Below, piece by piece: positions 45,164-53,551 of a stretch of DNA of 64,000 nucleotides. Each line of letters begins with the position of its first letter. Position 1 is the first letter of the stretch. The translations under genes and the position numbers were made by a program. The notes under the pieces were generated by a model, which saw only the letters and a program-made list of their open reading frames with translations, searched no databases and was not told the origin of the DNA. This DNA is from AP-15 sp963790875. Lineage in GTDB: Bacteria > Pseudomonadota > Alphaproteobacteria > ATCC43930 > CGMCC-115725. The stretch is from the NCBI GenBank assembly GCA_963790875.1, contig CAWBQT010000012.1, positions 7,345 to 71,344 of the forward strand. The letters run 5' to 3'.

Positions 45164-45204
45164 TTGACCGCAATCGACTGTGGATATACATAAAAAAATG
45201 TATA
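45164..45204 (+). promoter_or_regulatory. Promoter with operator for VapBC
   Basis: TTGACC (45164-45169) pairs with TACATA (45187-45192, 17 bases apart). The -10 is inside an inverted repeat, TATACAT (45185-45191) and ATGTATA (45198-45204). This is a classic place for an antitoxin to block its own promoter. The antitoxin ribosome site AGGGAGGGG follows at once. Confidence 0.65.
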
Positions 45205-45221
45205 GGGAGGGGAAAGTGCTG

Positions 45222-45452
45222 ATGCGCGTAACGAAATGGGGCAACAGCTTGGCGGTCCGGCTCCCCGCCGCTGTCGTCGCGGCGCTGGAACTGAAGGACG
45301 GCGATGAAGTCGAGATACATGTTGCGGGCGAGCGGGCGTTCGACATCGATCGCGACCGGAGCCGCGAGCGCGCGCTAGAACGGATCCGCGCCTTCCGCAA
45401 GCCGCTGCCTGCCGATTGGAAATTCGATCGCGGGGAAGCGAACTCCCGGTAA
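45222..45452 (+). CDS. AbrB/MazE-fold antitoxin (VapB-like)
   Basis: The 76-residue protein begins MRVTKWGNSLAVRLPAAVV and continues LKDGDEVEIHVAGE, the swapped-hairpin AbrB DNA-binding domain. A basic tail DRDRSRERALERIRAFRKPLP would contact the PIN toxin. AGGGAGGGG lies 9 bases before ATG 45222; the frame extends to 45180 but with no ribosome site. The toxin gene starts five bases after its stop. Confidence 0.87.
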   Translation: MRVTKWGNSLAVRLPAAVVAALELKDGDEVEIHVAGERAFDIDRDRSRERALERIRAFRKPLPADWKFDRGEANSR

Positions 45453-45457
45453 GCACG

Positions 45458-45862
45458 ATGCCGGGTGAATTCGTCGACAGCAACGTCCTCGTCTATGCGT
45501 TCACTGTCGATCGAAGAGCCGCGGCGGCGCAGGCCGTGCTCGAACGCGGCTGTGCCACGAGCGTCCAAGGACTTAACGAATTCACCAATGTGGCGCGGCG
45601 CAAGCTCGGCATGACCTGGGAGGAAGTGCGCGAGGCGCTGGCCGCGATCCGCGTCCTCTGCCGCGCGATCCTGCCGCTCGACATCGAGATGCACAATGAC
45701 GCGCTGCGCCTCGCGGAACGCTATCGGTACGCGATCTACGACGCGCTGATTGTCGCCGCGGCATTGCGGGCCGGCTGCGACACGCTGTGGTCGGAAGACC
45801 TGCAGCACGGCGTCGTCATCGACGGCATGCTGCGCGTCGCCGATCCGTTCCGCGGCGGTTGA
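45458..45862 (+). CDS. VapC-like PIN-domain toxin
   Basis: The 134-residue protein has FVDSNVLVYAF (first Asp), LNEFTNVARR (Glu), AIYDALIVAAALRAGCDTLWSEDLQ (third and fourth acidic residues), the standard PIN set. Expected to be a metal-dependent RNase. The open frame reaches back to 45416 inside the antitoxin gene; ATG 45458 fits the usual VapBC spacing better. Confidence 0.88.
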   Translation: MPGEFVDSNVLVYAFTVDRRAAAAQAVLERGCATSVQGLNEFTNVARRKLGMTWEEVREALAAIRVLCRAILPLDIEMHNDALRLAERYRYAIYDALIVAAALRAGCDTLWSEDLQHGVVIDGMLRVADPFRGG

Positions 45863-45968
45863 GGCGGATCCGAGGCCTCTGAACAACTTACAGTTTCGCG
45901 TTTCGCCGAAATCGCGTTAAAATACTTCAATCGGTGCGCCGGAGAGGCACCTCATTGGGGAGGGAGCG

Positions 45969-47330
45969 ATGGTATCGGCAACGCTGGATCGCAGCTCGCC
46001 GGAAAGGCAAAGTCTCCCGTTCATCATCGGCGCCTCCTCGGTCGGCACCTTGATCGAGTGGTACGACTTCTACATCTACGGCGTCCTCGCGGTGTTCTTC
46101 GCCGCGCATTTCTTCCCGAAGGGCAATGAGAACCTCGCGCTCTTGGCAAGTCTGGCGGTGTTCTGGTTCGGCTTCATCCTGCGGCCGTTCGGGGCGCTGT
46201 TTTTCGGCCATCTCGGGGATCTGATCGGCCGCAAATTCACGTTCATGCTGACACTCGGGTTGATGGGCGCGGCGACTTTCCTCGTCGGCTGCATCCCGAG
46301 CTACGCCCGCTGGGGCCTCGTCGCGCCGGCCCTCATCTTGCTGATGCGCGCCCTGCAGGGACTGGCGCTGGGCGGCGAATACGGCGGGGCGGCGACTTAT
46401 ATCGCCGAACATGCGCCCGAGAACCGGCGCGGCCTCTATACCAGCTGGATCCAGACCACTGCAACGCTGGGGATCGTCCTGGCCCTCTTGGTCGTGCTGG
46501 TCTGCCGCCAGACGATGAGCACGGCGGCGTTCACCGAATGGGGCTGGCGCATCCCGTTCTGGCTCTCGGCCGTCCTTGTCGTGCTGTCCGGCTATATCCG
46601 CCTGAAGCTCGCCGAATCGCCGCTCTACGCACGACTGAAGGAGCAGGGCAAGGCATCGGCCAACCCGGTGAAGGAGGCCTACAGCAGCGGCCGCAACTGG
46701 AGTCTGATGGCAATCGCGCTGTTCGGCGCCACCGCGCCCGAGGGTGTCGTGTGGTACACCGGCCAGTTCTACGCGCTGATCTACATGACAGCCGTGCTGA
46801 AGATTTATTACGTGACCGTCTATGCGATCTTCATGATTGCGCTGTCGATCGGATCGCTCGGTTTTCTGTTCTTTGGCTGGCTGTCGGACCAGATCGGCCG
46901 GCGCAACATCATGACGACCGGCTTCGCGCTCGCGGTGATCACCTATTGGCCGGTGTTTAGCTGGTTCACGACGTTCCGCGACAACCCGCTGGTGCTGGGC
47001 ATTCTGGTGCTCTACCTGGTGATCCTGGTGACGATGGTGTACGGGCCGATCGCCGCCTTCCTCGTCGAACTGTTCCCGGCCCGCATCCGCTACAGCTCGA
47101 TGTCGATGCCCTACCACATCGGCAACGGCTGGTTCGGCGGCGGCGTGCCGTTCATCGGGACCGCGATCAAGGAGGCCACCGGCATCGCGCTCGGCGGGCT
47201 GATCTACCCGATGGTCGTCGCCGCGGTCGGGGTTGTCGTCAGCCTCACCGCGATACGCGAGGCAACGCATGAGACGAAGATCTGGGACGAAGTCGGCGGC
47301 GCCCCGCCGCTCGTGCCGGACCAGCCCTGA
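45969..47330 (+). CDS. MHS-family MFS transporter (metabolite:H+ symporter)
   Basis: The 453-residue protein is a 12-helix permease. It contains the MHS motifs GTLIEWYDFYIYG (residues 25-37), RPFGALFFGHLGDLIGRKFTFMLTL and LQGLALGGEYGGAATYIAEHAPENRRG, and the second repeat FFGWLSDQIGRRNIM. This group moves organic acids or osmolytes such as shikimate, citrate, proline-betaine or alpha-ketoglutarate with protons. A GGGAGGGAG ribosome site precedes ATG 45969. The substrate is not readable. It is followed by an inverted repeat that may end transcription. Confidence 0.92.
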   Translation: MVSATLDRSSPERQSLPFIIGASSVGTLIEWYDFYIYGVLAVFFAAHFFPKGNENLALLASLAVFWFGFILRPFGALFFGHLGDLIGRKFTFMLTLGLMGAATFLVGCIPSYARWGLVAPALILLMRALQGLALGGEYGGAATYIAEHAPENRRGLYTSWIQTTATLGIVLALLVVLVCRQTMSTAAFTEWGWRIPFWLSAVLVVLSGYIRLKLAESPLYARLKEQGKASANPVKEAYSSGRNWSLMAIALFGATAPEGVVWYTGQFYALIYMTAVLKIYYVTVYAIFMIALSIGSLGFLFFGWLSDQIGRRNIMTTGFALAVITYWPVFSWFTTFRDNPLVLGILVLYLVILVTMVYGPIAAFLVELFPARIRYSSMSMPYHIGNGWFGGGVPFIGTAIKEATGIALGGLIYPMVVAAVGVVVSLTAIREATHETKIWDEVGGAPPLVPDQP

Positions 47331-47353
47331 GGGCCATTTTCCGCCCGGCCGGT

Positions 47354-47480
47354 TTCACCACGGAGTCACGGAGAACACGGAGCGGCAACCAGGGCTTGGA
47401 ATAGAATCAATCGCTTACCCGACAGGTGGCGCACCGAGAATTGCCACTCGCCTCGGTGATCTCCGTGCCTCCGTGGTGAA
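47354..47480. repeat. CACGGAG inverted repeat between convergent genes
   Basis: TTCACCACGGAG followed by two more CACGGAG units (47354-47382) pairs with CTCGGTGATCTCCGTGCCTCCGTGGTGAA (47452-47480) with a few mismatches. The 69-base middle is unique. Similar CACGGAG repeats are common between genes in proteobacteria. Here the element lies between two convergent genes and may serve as a bidirectional terminator. Confidence 0.7.
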
Positions 47481-47485
47481 CTTTT

Positions 47486-48571
47486 CTATAGCTCGACGCC
47501 GCGGGTGTTCACGTCCACCGCATAGAGCGAGGTGGAGGCGCAGACGAACAGCCGGTTGTGGTCGTGTCCGCCAAAGCACAGATTGGCCGCGGTCTCGGGC
47601 AGGACGATGCGGCCGATGACATCGCCATCGGGAGCCAGCACCGCAACGCCGTTGAACAACGGGTCCGGAGCCCAGCCCCCGGCGCTCCAGATATTGCCGT
47701 TCTCGTCGCAGCGTATGTCGTCGGACAAACCACCCTTGGTGTCGCTGAAGTCGTGAAACAGCGTGCCGTTGGTCAGCTTGCCGTCATCCGTCACATCATA
47801 GACCCGGATCAGCGACGGCGAGACGCCGTCTTTGCCGCGACCGGTGTCGGTGATGTAGAGCTTCTTTTCGTCCGGCGTGAAACATAGCCCGTTCGGCTGG
47901 TCGAAATCGTCGGCCACCACCGTCATCTGCGCGGTCTTGCCGTCGATGCGATAGACGTTGTGCGGCAGCTCCGAGGTTTCGCGGTGGCCCTCGTGATCCC
48001 CGGCGGTCCCGTAGCTCGGATCGGTGAACCAGACCGAATCGTCGGACTTTACGATGACGCCGTTGGGCGAATTGAGTTTCTTGCCCTGATAGTTGTCGGC
48101 GAGCACGGTGATCTTGCCGCCGTACTCGGTGCGGCTGACGCGCCGCGCCGCATGCTCGCAGGTGACGAGCCGCCCCTGCCGGTCGCGCGTGTTGCCATTT
48201 GCGAAGTTGGACGGCGAGCGGAACACCGTGGTCTCGTCGGACACGGTGTCGTAGCGCAGCAGCCGGTTGTTCGGAATATCGCTGAAGATCACGCAATGCA
48301 TATCGCCGAACCACACCGGACCTTCCGTCCACTCGGCCCCGGTCCAGACGCGGCGCAACAATGTCGTGCCGGCGATATATTTCTTGAAGCGGGGGTCCAA
48401 CACCTGAACGTACGGATCGGGATAGGGGACGGTCGGGTTTAAGTCGCTCCAATTGCGCGGCGGCAGCGGCGGGCCTGGCGGGATCGAATTGGCGGCGAGT
48501 GCGGTCTTGGCGACGACGGCGCCGGCAACGGAGCCGGCCGCCGCCAGCATCAGGCGACGACGATCGAGCAT
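47486..48571 (-). CDS. SMP-30/gluconolactonase family protein, Tat-exported
   Basis: The 361-residue protein starts MLDRRRLMLAAAGSVAGAVV, with a twin-arginine signal (RRRLM) and hydrophobic core. The mature part has WTEGPVWFGDMHCVIFSDIPNNRLLRYD (metal-binding Glu), NSPNGVIVKSDDSVWFTDPSYG, DDFDQPNGLCFTPDEKKLYITDTG and CDENGNIWSAGGW, the SMP-30 propeller. It probably hydrolyses sugar lactones in the periplasm. GAGGGGAGGAAACAG lies before ATG 48571. A longer frame to 48658 adds residues with no function. Confidence 0.88.
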   Translation of the reverse strand: MLDRRRLMLAAAGSVAGAVVAKTALAANSIPPGPPLPPRNWSDLNPTVPYPDPYVQVLDPRFKKYIAGTTLLRRVWTGAEWTEGPVWFGDMHCVIFSDIPNNRLLRYDTVSDETTVFRSPSNFANGNTRDRQGRLVTCEHAARRVSRTEYGGKITVLADNYQGKKLNSPNGVIVKSDDSVWFTDPSYGTAGDHEGHRETSELPHNVYRIDGKTAQMTVVADDFDQPNGLCFTPDEKKLYITDTGRGKDGVSPSLIRVYDVTDDGKLTNGTLFHDFSDTKGGLSDDIRCDENGNIWSAGGWAPDPLFNGVAVLAPDGDVIGRIVLPETAANLCFGGHDHNRLFVCASTSLYAVDVNTRGVEL

Positions 48572-48673
48572 CTGTTTCCTCCCCTCGGCGCACCGCTCCC
48601 GGTGCGCGCGCAATATAGCAGCTGCCGCGCGACGCAGAACCAGCGCGCGAGCCGTCAAACCCGCGGCAGCCTC

Positions 48674-50809
48674 TCAGTGAAATGCGTGGAGCAATGCAAG
48701 ATTTGCCGCGCGGGCGGCGGCGACGAAACCGGCGTAGGGGGCATCGGCAACCGAGACGAAGCCGACATGTCCATTTTCGCCATCGAGAGCGCGGCCGGTC
48801 AGCGGTTCATCGACATACTGAAACCAATGACAACCGACGATGTCGGGGTTGGCGAGGGCGGAGCGCAAATAACGCGCATAGGCGGGACCGCGCTCTTCTT
48901 CCGCGGCAACGTTATAGAGGCCCGGCCAGAACAACCCGCGATCCGCCGTGCCGAACTGGAACTCGCCGATGATCACGGGCTTGGCGAGACCGCGAAACGG
49001 TGCCCGTGCTTCATCCGAGACCTCTCGTTTGTAGATATTGAAGCTGACGATGTCGCAATAGCGCGCGCAGACCTCGACTGCTTCAGGGGTCGAGGCCTGG
49101 AAGCGGCTGCCCAGGTAAAGATGGTTCGGGTCGCCGTGGTGCAGCGCCGCCGCAACCAGGCGAAAGTAGACCTCTGCGTAATCTGCGGTGAAGGCGGAAA
49201 GATCGCTCTCGACCGTTGGCCTTGTCAGCGCCGCAGCGGGCAGGGTCAATCGCAAGGCGGTCAATGCCTCCCATGACGGGATCGCGACGCCCCAGGACCT
49301 TGCGAGCGCGTCGGCACGACGATATTTCTCGGCAACCAGTCGTACGAAAGCCCTCTTTGCCGGGCTGTCGGCCCCGAGCCGAAGGGTGTTGATCGCAAGC
49401 GCATAGCGCAAACGCGGATCGTCGTTGCGACCGATGCGCCACGGCAGCTCGTTGTCGACGAAATATCCGATCAGATAAGGGTCCGCCTTATGTGCCGAAG
49501 TGGCGTTCCCGATGATCCTGTCGACGGCGGCGGCGAATTTGGGATCGAAAACATCCGGCATGTTGTTGCGGGGGTTCGCGCCATCGCCGATCTGCGCGAA
49601 ATCGCCCCAGATGTCGATCGGCAGGACATAGGGCATCCCGGCGCTGGCGATCAGCTGCGGCTCGCTCCAATTGCCGATCGTGTTGAACCCCCAGGCCCGC
49701 AAGCGGGCGATTGCCGCGCGTCGCCAGGCGGCGAGGTAGTCCGGACCCAACTTGCGTTGCAGATTGGCCGCATAGAAATTGAAAGTGGCGGCGCCGTGCC
49801 GGGTTCCGAAGTGCCGGGCAAGAGGTTCGTCCTTCCCCGGCAAGCCGGTAAACATGAATTCTCTTCCGGTGATGACGGTCGCCCCGATATCCGGGCTGAC
49901 AACGTCAATGGCCAACGAGAAGAAGGCATGGCCCTCGGGAGTCACCAGTCGCCAGCGACTGTTCGCGCGCTCGGTCCGAAAGAAGCCGGTCGCCTTGAAG
50001 GCCGGCCCCTGCAGAATTCCGCCGAACCGATCGCGCGGCGGCAGCGTTGCCAACCACTTTCGCCGCAGGCGATCTTCGCGGCGACCTCTCTCTTGCAGAT
50101 CGGTTGTCGAGGATATTTTTTCGGGCCAGGTCGCGCGCGTATATTGACCGAACCGGTCAACGATCTCCCGGTAGGCGCTTCGCCCCGGATCCCGGCCGCG
50201 AATGATCGCCGGCGCGCCAAGCAACAATCTATGATTTGAATCGAGATATGGCAGCGCAAGGTGAATCGTCGACACCCGGTGAAGATCGATTTTGCCATGC
50301 GCGCCGCCGATCACGCGGACCGGTCTGTCCAGCTGCGGGGCCGGCGGCGGAGGCCCCTCCCGCATCCCCATCGCAACGGCGCCGTTGTCTTTTAGCGGCA
50401 ATACCAGCACCACCGTCTCTTGCGGCTCGAGACGGGCAATACCGGAGCGCGACGGCGGCGCCCCGTCGGAACCGACGCCGTCGACGCGAACCGCGAGGCT
50501 GACCGGGCTTGCGTCGAGGTTGCGCACCGGTATCGCCAGCTGCTGGACGCTCGACCAATCCGCCGTTCCCTCGCTTATTGGTATCCTGAGCTCCGGCCGC
50601 ACCGCCGCTGCGAAGTCGACCTTCAGGCCCATTCCCGGCCAATCGGCGGGGGCCGTGTCAACCACCGAGGCCGTTAATTGCGTGCCCGAGATCAGTCGAG
50701 CTTCGGTGAACCCGATGACCAGTATTGGGCGTTCCGTCTCGGTCGAAGCAGCCATCCGGCACCAGAAGACGAAGAACAGCGATAAGAGGATGTAACGTCG
50801 GCCATTCAT
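48674..50809 (-). CDS. GH50-like beta-agarase family protein, secreted
   Basis: The 711-residue protein begins with a short hydrophobic signal (ILLSLFFVFWCRMAAS). A beta-rich N-terminal domain follows, then a TIM-barrel glycoside hydrolase with RWRLVTPEGHAFFSLAIDVVS, FNTIGNWSEPQLI, IGYFVDNELPW (acid/base Glu candidate) and PVIIGEFQFGTADRG (nucleophile Glu candidate). These patterns fit the GH50-type agarase-like family. Soil bacteria also carry relatives with unknown galactan substrates, so agar itself is not proved. It is divergent from the small protein at 51247 and shares the strand of the SMP-30 lactonase. Confidence 0.75.
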   Translation of the reverse strand: MNGRRYILLSLFFVFWCRMAASTETERPILVIGFTEARLISGTQLTASVVDTAPADWPGMGLKVDFAAAVRPELRIPISEGTADWSSVQQLAIPVRNLDASPVSLAVRVDGVGSDGAPPSRSGIARLEPQETVVLVLPLKDNGAVAMGMREGPPPPAPQLDRPVRVIGGAHGKIDLHRVSTIHLALPYLDSNHRLLLGAPAIIRGRDPGRSAYREIVDRFGQYTRATWPEKISSTTDLQERGRREDRLRRKWLATLPPRDRFGGILQGPAFKATGFFRTERANSRWRLVTPEGHAFFSLAIDVVSPDIGATVITGREFMFTGLPGKDEPLARHFGTRHGAATFNFYAANLQRKLGPDYLAAWRRAAIARLRAWGFNTIGNWSEPQLIASAGMPYVLPIDIWGDFAQIGDGANPRNNMPDVFDPKFAAAVDRIIGNATSAHKADPYLIGYFVDNELPWRIGRNDDPRLRYALAINTLRLGADSPAKRAFVRLVAEKYRRADALARSWGVAIPSWEALTALRLTLPAAALTRPTVESDLSAFTADYAEVYFRLVAAALHHGDPNHLYLGSRFQASTPEAVEVCARYCDIVSFNIYKREVSDEARAPFRGLAKPVIIGEFQFGTADRGLFWPGLYNVAAEEERGPAYARYLRSALANPDIVGCHWFQYVDEPLTGRALDGENGHVGFVSVADAPYAGFVAAARAANLALLHAFH

Positions 50810-51246
50810 GCAACACGCCCATGCGGCGGGAGCCGCGCGATAAATACTAGCCCACTGTTTTGTAGTTGGCGATCAGCCTGTTGCTACCGATCCGTTTTTG
50901 CCGCTTCGCCGGAGGCCGGAACCCAGAACCCAGATCCGCTATGGATACCGCTTTCCCGGCTGCCAGAAAATTGGCCAGGGCGGGGCCGCCCCTTTTTACT
51001 CGCCTCCCGGCCCCACGTCCGGCCTTCGGCCAGCCCGAGAATAAACTCCGGCCGGTGGCGAGTTTCGACCCGACCCAAAGCTGCCCTTCGTCGGCGCGCT
51101 ACCCAAGGAGTGCATCATAGAATATGAACTAAGATGGCTCCCCAAGTTGGTCTCTCGTGTCTCTCCTGGGCTCAAGGCGTGAGGACCGGGTGCCAACGAG
51201 ACGAGGCAAAACGATGGCGGCCACGCTTCACAGAGGAGACGGAAAC
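50810..51246. other. Intergenic stretch
   Basis: About 440 bases with no supported gene. A GC-rich hairpin followed by CTTTTT at about 50979-50998 resembles a terminator on the + strand. No gene on that strand ends nearby, so it may be chance. Confidence 0.3.
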
Positions 51247-51897
51247 ATGGCACAAAAAGGTCGCGGGATTTTCATGGTGTACGTTGATATCGACGCCCAG
51301 CACGTGCAGGAATTCAACAAGTGGTATAACGAGGAACATCTACCGGAATTGCTGTCGGTGCCCGGCATTCTCTCAGCGGCCCGCTACGAGGCGGTCAAGG
51401 GTGGCCCGCAGTACCTGGCGTGCTATGAACTGGAAAGCGTGGCGGTGATGCAGACGCCGGCGTTTACCAACCGGCCGCGGACGCCGTGGGGACAGAAAGT
51501 CTCGCCGTCCGTGATTGGGAAGAATTTGACACGCATTGTCGGGGAACAGATTTACCCGGACGGCGTGGAAATGCCGGAGCGTGGCATGGCGCCGGTGTTG
51601 CAGATTGGCCGCATGTCCGTCCCCGCCGAGGTCGATGCGGAGTGGAACGCCTGGTACAGTAGGGAATATGTGCCAGGCTACCGCAAGGTGCCGGGAGTGA
51701 TCTACGCCCGCCGTTATCGGGTTCTCGAGGGTACCAGCGGCTACAGCACGGTCTACGAATTTGCCAGTACGGCCGTGCCCGAAAGCCCGGAGTGGAAGGA
51801 GCAACAGCAACATTCCTCGCCCAATTCGCCGCGCATGCGGCAGGCCATGACGCATGCACCGGGTTCTGCCGGGGTGTACGTACGGGTGAATCCCTAA
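51247..51897 (+). CDS. EthD/dimeric alpha-beta barrel-like protein
   Basis: The 216-residue protein has two repeats of a pattern: KGRGIFMVYVDIDAQHVQEFNKWYNEEHLPELLSVPGILSAARYE, and later EVDAEWNAWYSREYVPGYRKVPGVIYARRY. This Trp-Tyr...HLPE and VPG arrangement is typical of EthD-like dimeric alpha-beta barrel proteins. No catalytic role can be named. GGAGACGGAAAC precedes ATG 51247, chosen over a longer frame to 51157 that would add unlike residues. It stands alone between the agarase-like gene and a resolvase remnant. Confidence 0.7.
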   Translation: MAQKGRGIFMVYVDIDAQHVQEFNKWYNEEHLPELLSVPGILSAARYEAVKGGPQYLACYELESVAVMQTPAFTNRPRTPWGQKVSPSVIGKNLTRIVGEQIYPDGVEMPERGMAPVLQIGRMSVPAEVDAEWNAWYSREYVPGYRKVPGVIYARRYRVLEGTSGYSTVYEFASTAVPESPEWKEQQQHSSPNSPRMRQAMTHAPGSAGVYVRVNP

Positions 51898-51983
51898 AGT
51901 CCAGGGTGCGCTAGATGTCCATTTTGCGGCCGTAGCCGCGAATCTTGAGGCGGCGCGCCGGGTTTAGGCGCGACCGCCCTCTC

Positions 51984-52540
51984 TCAAACGCACTCAAACG
52001 CCCGGTGTATTCGCGGTGCGTGCGTCGGGGATGTACCGATAAGCGTCGCGGGTGATACGCCGAGGCGGTAGGCGATTTGAGTCAGGCCGATTTCGGGATT
52101 GGCCGGCATCGCCTTGGCGGCCTCGATGTCGTCGTCAGTCAGTTTCGGCGGACGGCCTCCGGTGCGGCCAACGCGCCGCGCGGCGGCAAGGCCCGCTTGG
52201 GTGCGCTCTCGGATCAGGCTGCGCTCGAATTCCGCCAGCGCGCCAAACATGTGAAAAACAATCCGACCTTGCACGGTCGTCGTGTCGAGGGCTTCGGTCA
52301 GGCTGCGGAACCCGATCCCTCTCACCCCTTCATCGAGCGCGCCAAGCGGTCGAGCTTCCACACAATCAGCGTGTCGCCGCTGCGCGCAAATTCCAGAGCG
52401 TCGCACAAGGCTCGCCGATCCGTCACAGCGCCCGACAATTGCTCAGTGAAAATCCTCCCGCATCCCGCTTCGGCGAGCGCGTCCCGCTGCAAGGCAAGAT
52501 TCTGGTCAATGGTCGAAACGCGGGCGTAGCCGATCATCAT
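51984..52540 (-). pseudogene. Tn3-type serine resolvase/invertase, broken
   Basis: The frame from ATG 52540 encodes MMIGYARVSTIDQNLALQRDALAEAGC (catalytic Ser) to KLDRLARSMKG. It then stops because of a small deletion near 52322. Homology resumes in another frame as GIGFRSLTEALDTTTVQGRIVFHMFGALAEFERSLIRERTQAGL and the HTH PEIGLTQIAYRLGVS. A second shift before YRYIP-like codons spoils the last residues. Such resolvases belong to transposons or prophages. The remnant abuts the rearranged RND efflux locus, so it may mark the element that caused damage there. Confidence 0.78.
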
Positions 52541-52816
52541 CGGTTTCGACGTCGTGTGATCGGCAACGCGTGGCGCTGAACGTGCTCGCGCGTTCTTCCT
52601 CGCAACGGGGCTCCATCGCCCAGCCCGCGACGGTGGAGCAGATTTTGTCCTTTTAGTCGCCATGACCGCCGATAGCAACTCAACTTTTGCGAGACTGAAA
52701 TCAAATTCGAATATGCTCTGATGACGAGATGAAAGGACGTTGGCGGGCTCCAGGGGGCGGAGATCAGGCGCCGCCGGATTATAAGTCCGGACGAGCAGGG
52801 TGGCAGGAAAACCAGG

Positions 52817-53551
52817 CTAAGGTTTCCCCGCCTGATCGGCTCCCGCCGCCTCGGCCACATCTCGCGATGCCGCAGGACTTCGCCGCAGCCCGCCAAACAG
52901 GTCGATTTGCAGGCTCGCTGAAGGGCCGAAGGCTTTGGGTCCTGCCGCCCTTCCTGCACGGAGCCTGCGGATGAAGGTGTAGAAGGCTGGCGTGAACAGC
53001 AGACCGAAGGCGGTAACACCGAGCATCCCGAAAAACACCGCGGTTCCGATGGATTGCCGCATCTCCGAGCCTGCCCCGGTCGCCACGGCGAGCGGGAAGA
53101 CACCGAGGATGAAGGCGAAGGAGGTCATCAGGATGGGGCGGAGCCGGGTGCGGGCAGCGGCGATCGCGGCCTCCTCGGGCTCATCGCCGTCATGGTCCTG
53201 CCGTTGCCGTGCGAACTCCACGATGAGAATGGCGTTTTTCGCCGCCAGGCCGACCAGCACCACGAAGCCGATCTGGGCAAGGATGTCGACCGGCATGCCT
53301 CTAAAGTTTAGGCCGGTAGCCGAGGCCAGCAGGCACATCGGTACGATCAGCACGATCGTCAGCGGCAGCTTCCAGCTCTCGTACTGCGCCGCCAGCACGA
53401 GGAAGACGAAAATGGCGGAGGCTGCGAAGATCGCGATGGTCGGGATCCCCTGCTGTTCCTGCTGATGGGACAGCTCGGTCCATTCGATGGTGAAGCCAGG
53501 GGGCAGCACCTCGTTAGCAAGGACCTCCATGCGCGCCATGGCCGTGCCCGA
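52817..53551 (-). pseudogene. RND efflux permease, C-terminal part
   Basis: The minus frame reads SGTAMARMEVLANEVLPPGFTIEWTELSHQQ, then five membrane helices including FAASAIFVFLVLAAQYESW and QIGFVVLVGLAAKNAILIVEFA, with RTRLRPILMTSFAFILGVFPLA. This is the end of an RND pump of the AcrB/MexB type. It is the third piece of a permease gene whose middle lies in the opposite orientation at 53552-54657. An unlike Ala/Gly-rich tail follows. Confidence 0.85.

Noticed and set aside
49490..50239. A 249-codon + strand frame opposite the agarase-like gene
   Set aside because: No ribosome site or motif; the minus-strand protein has clear catalytic motifs through the same bases.
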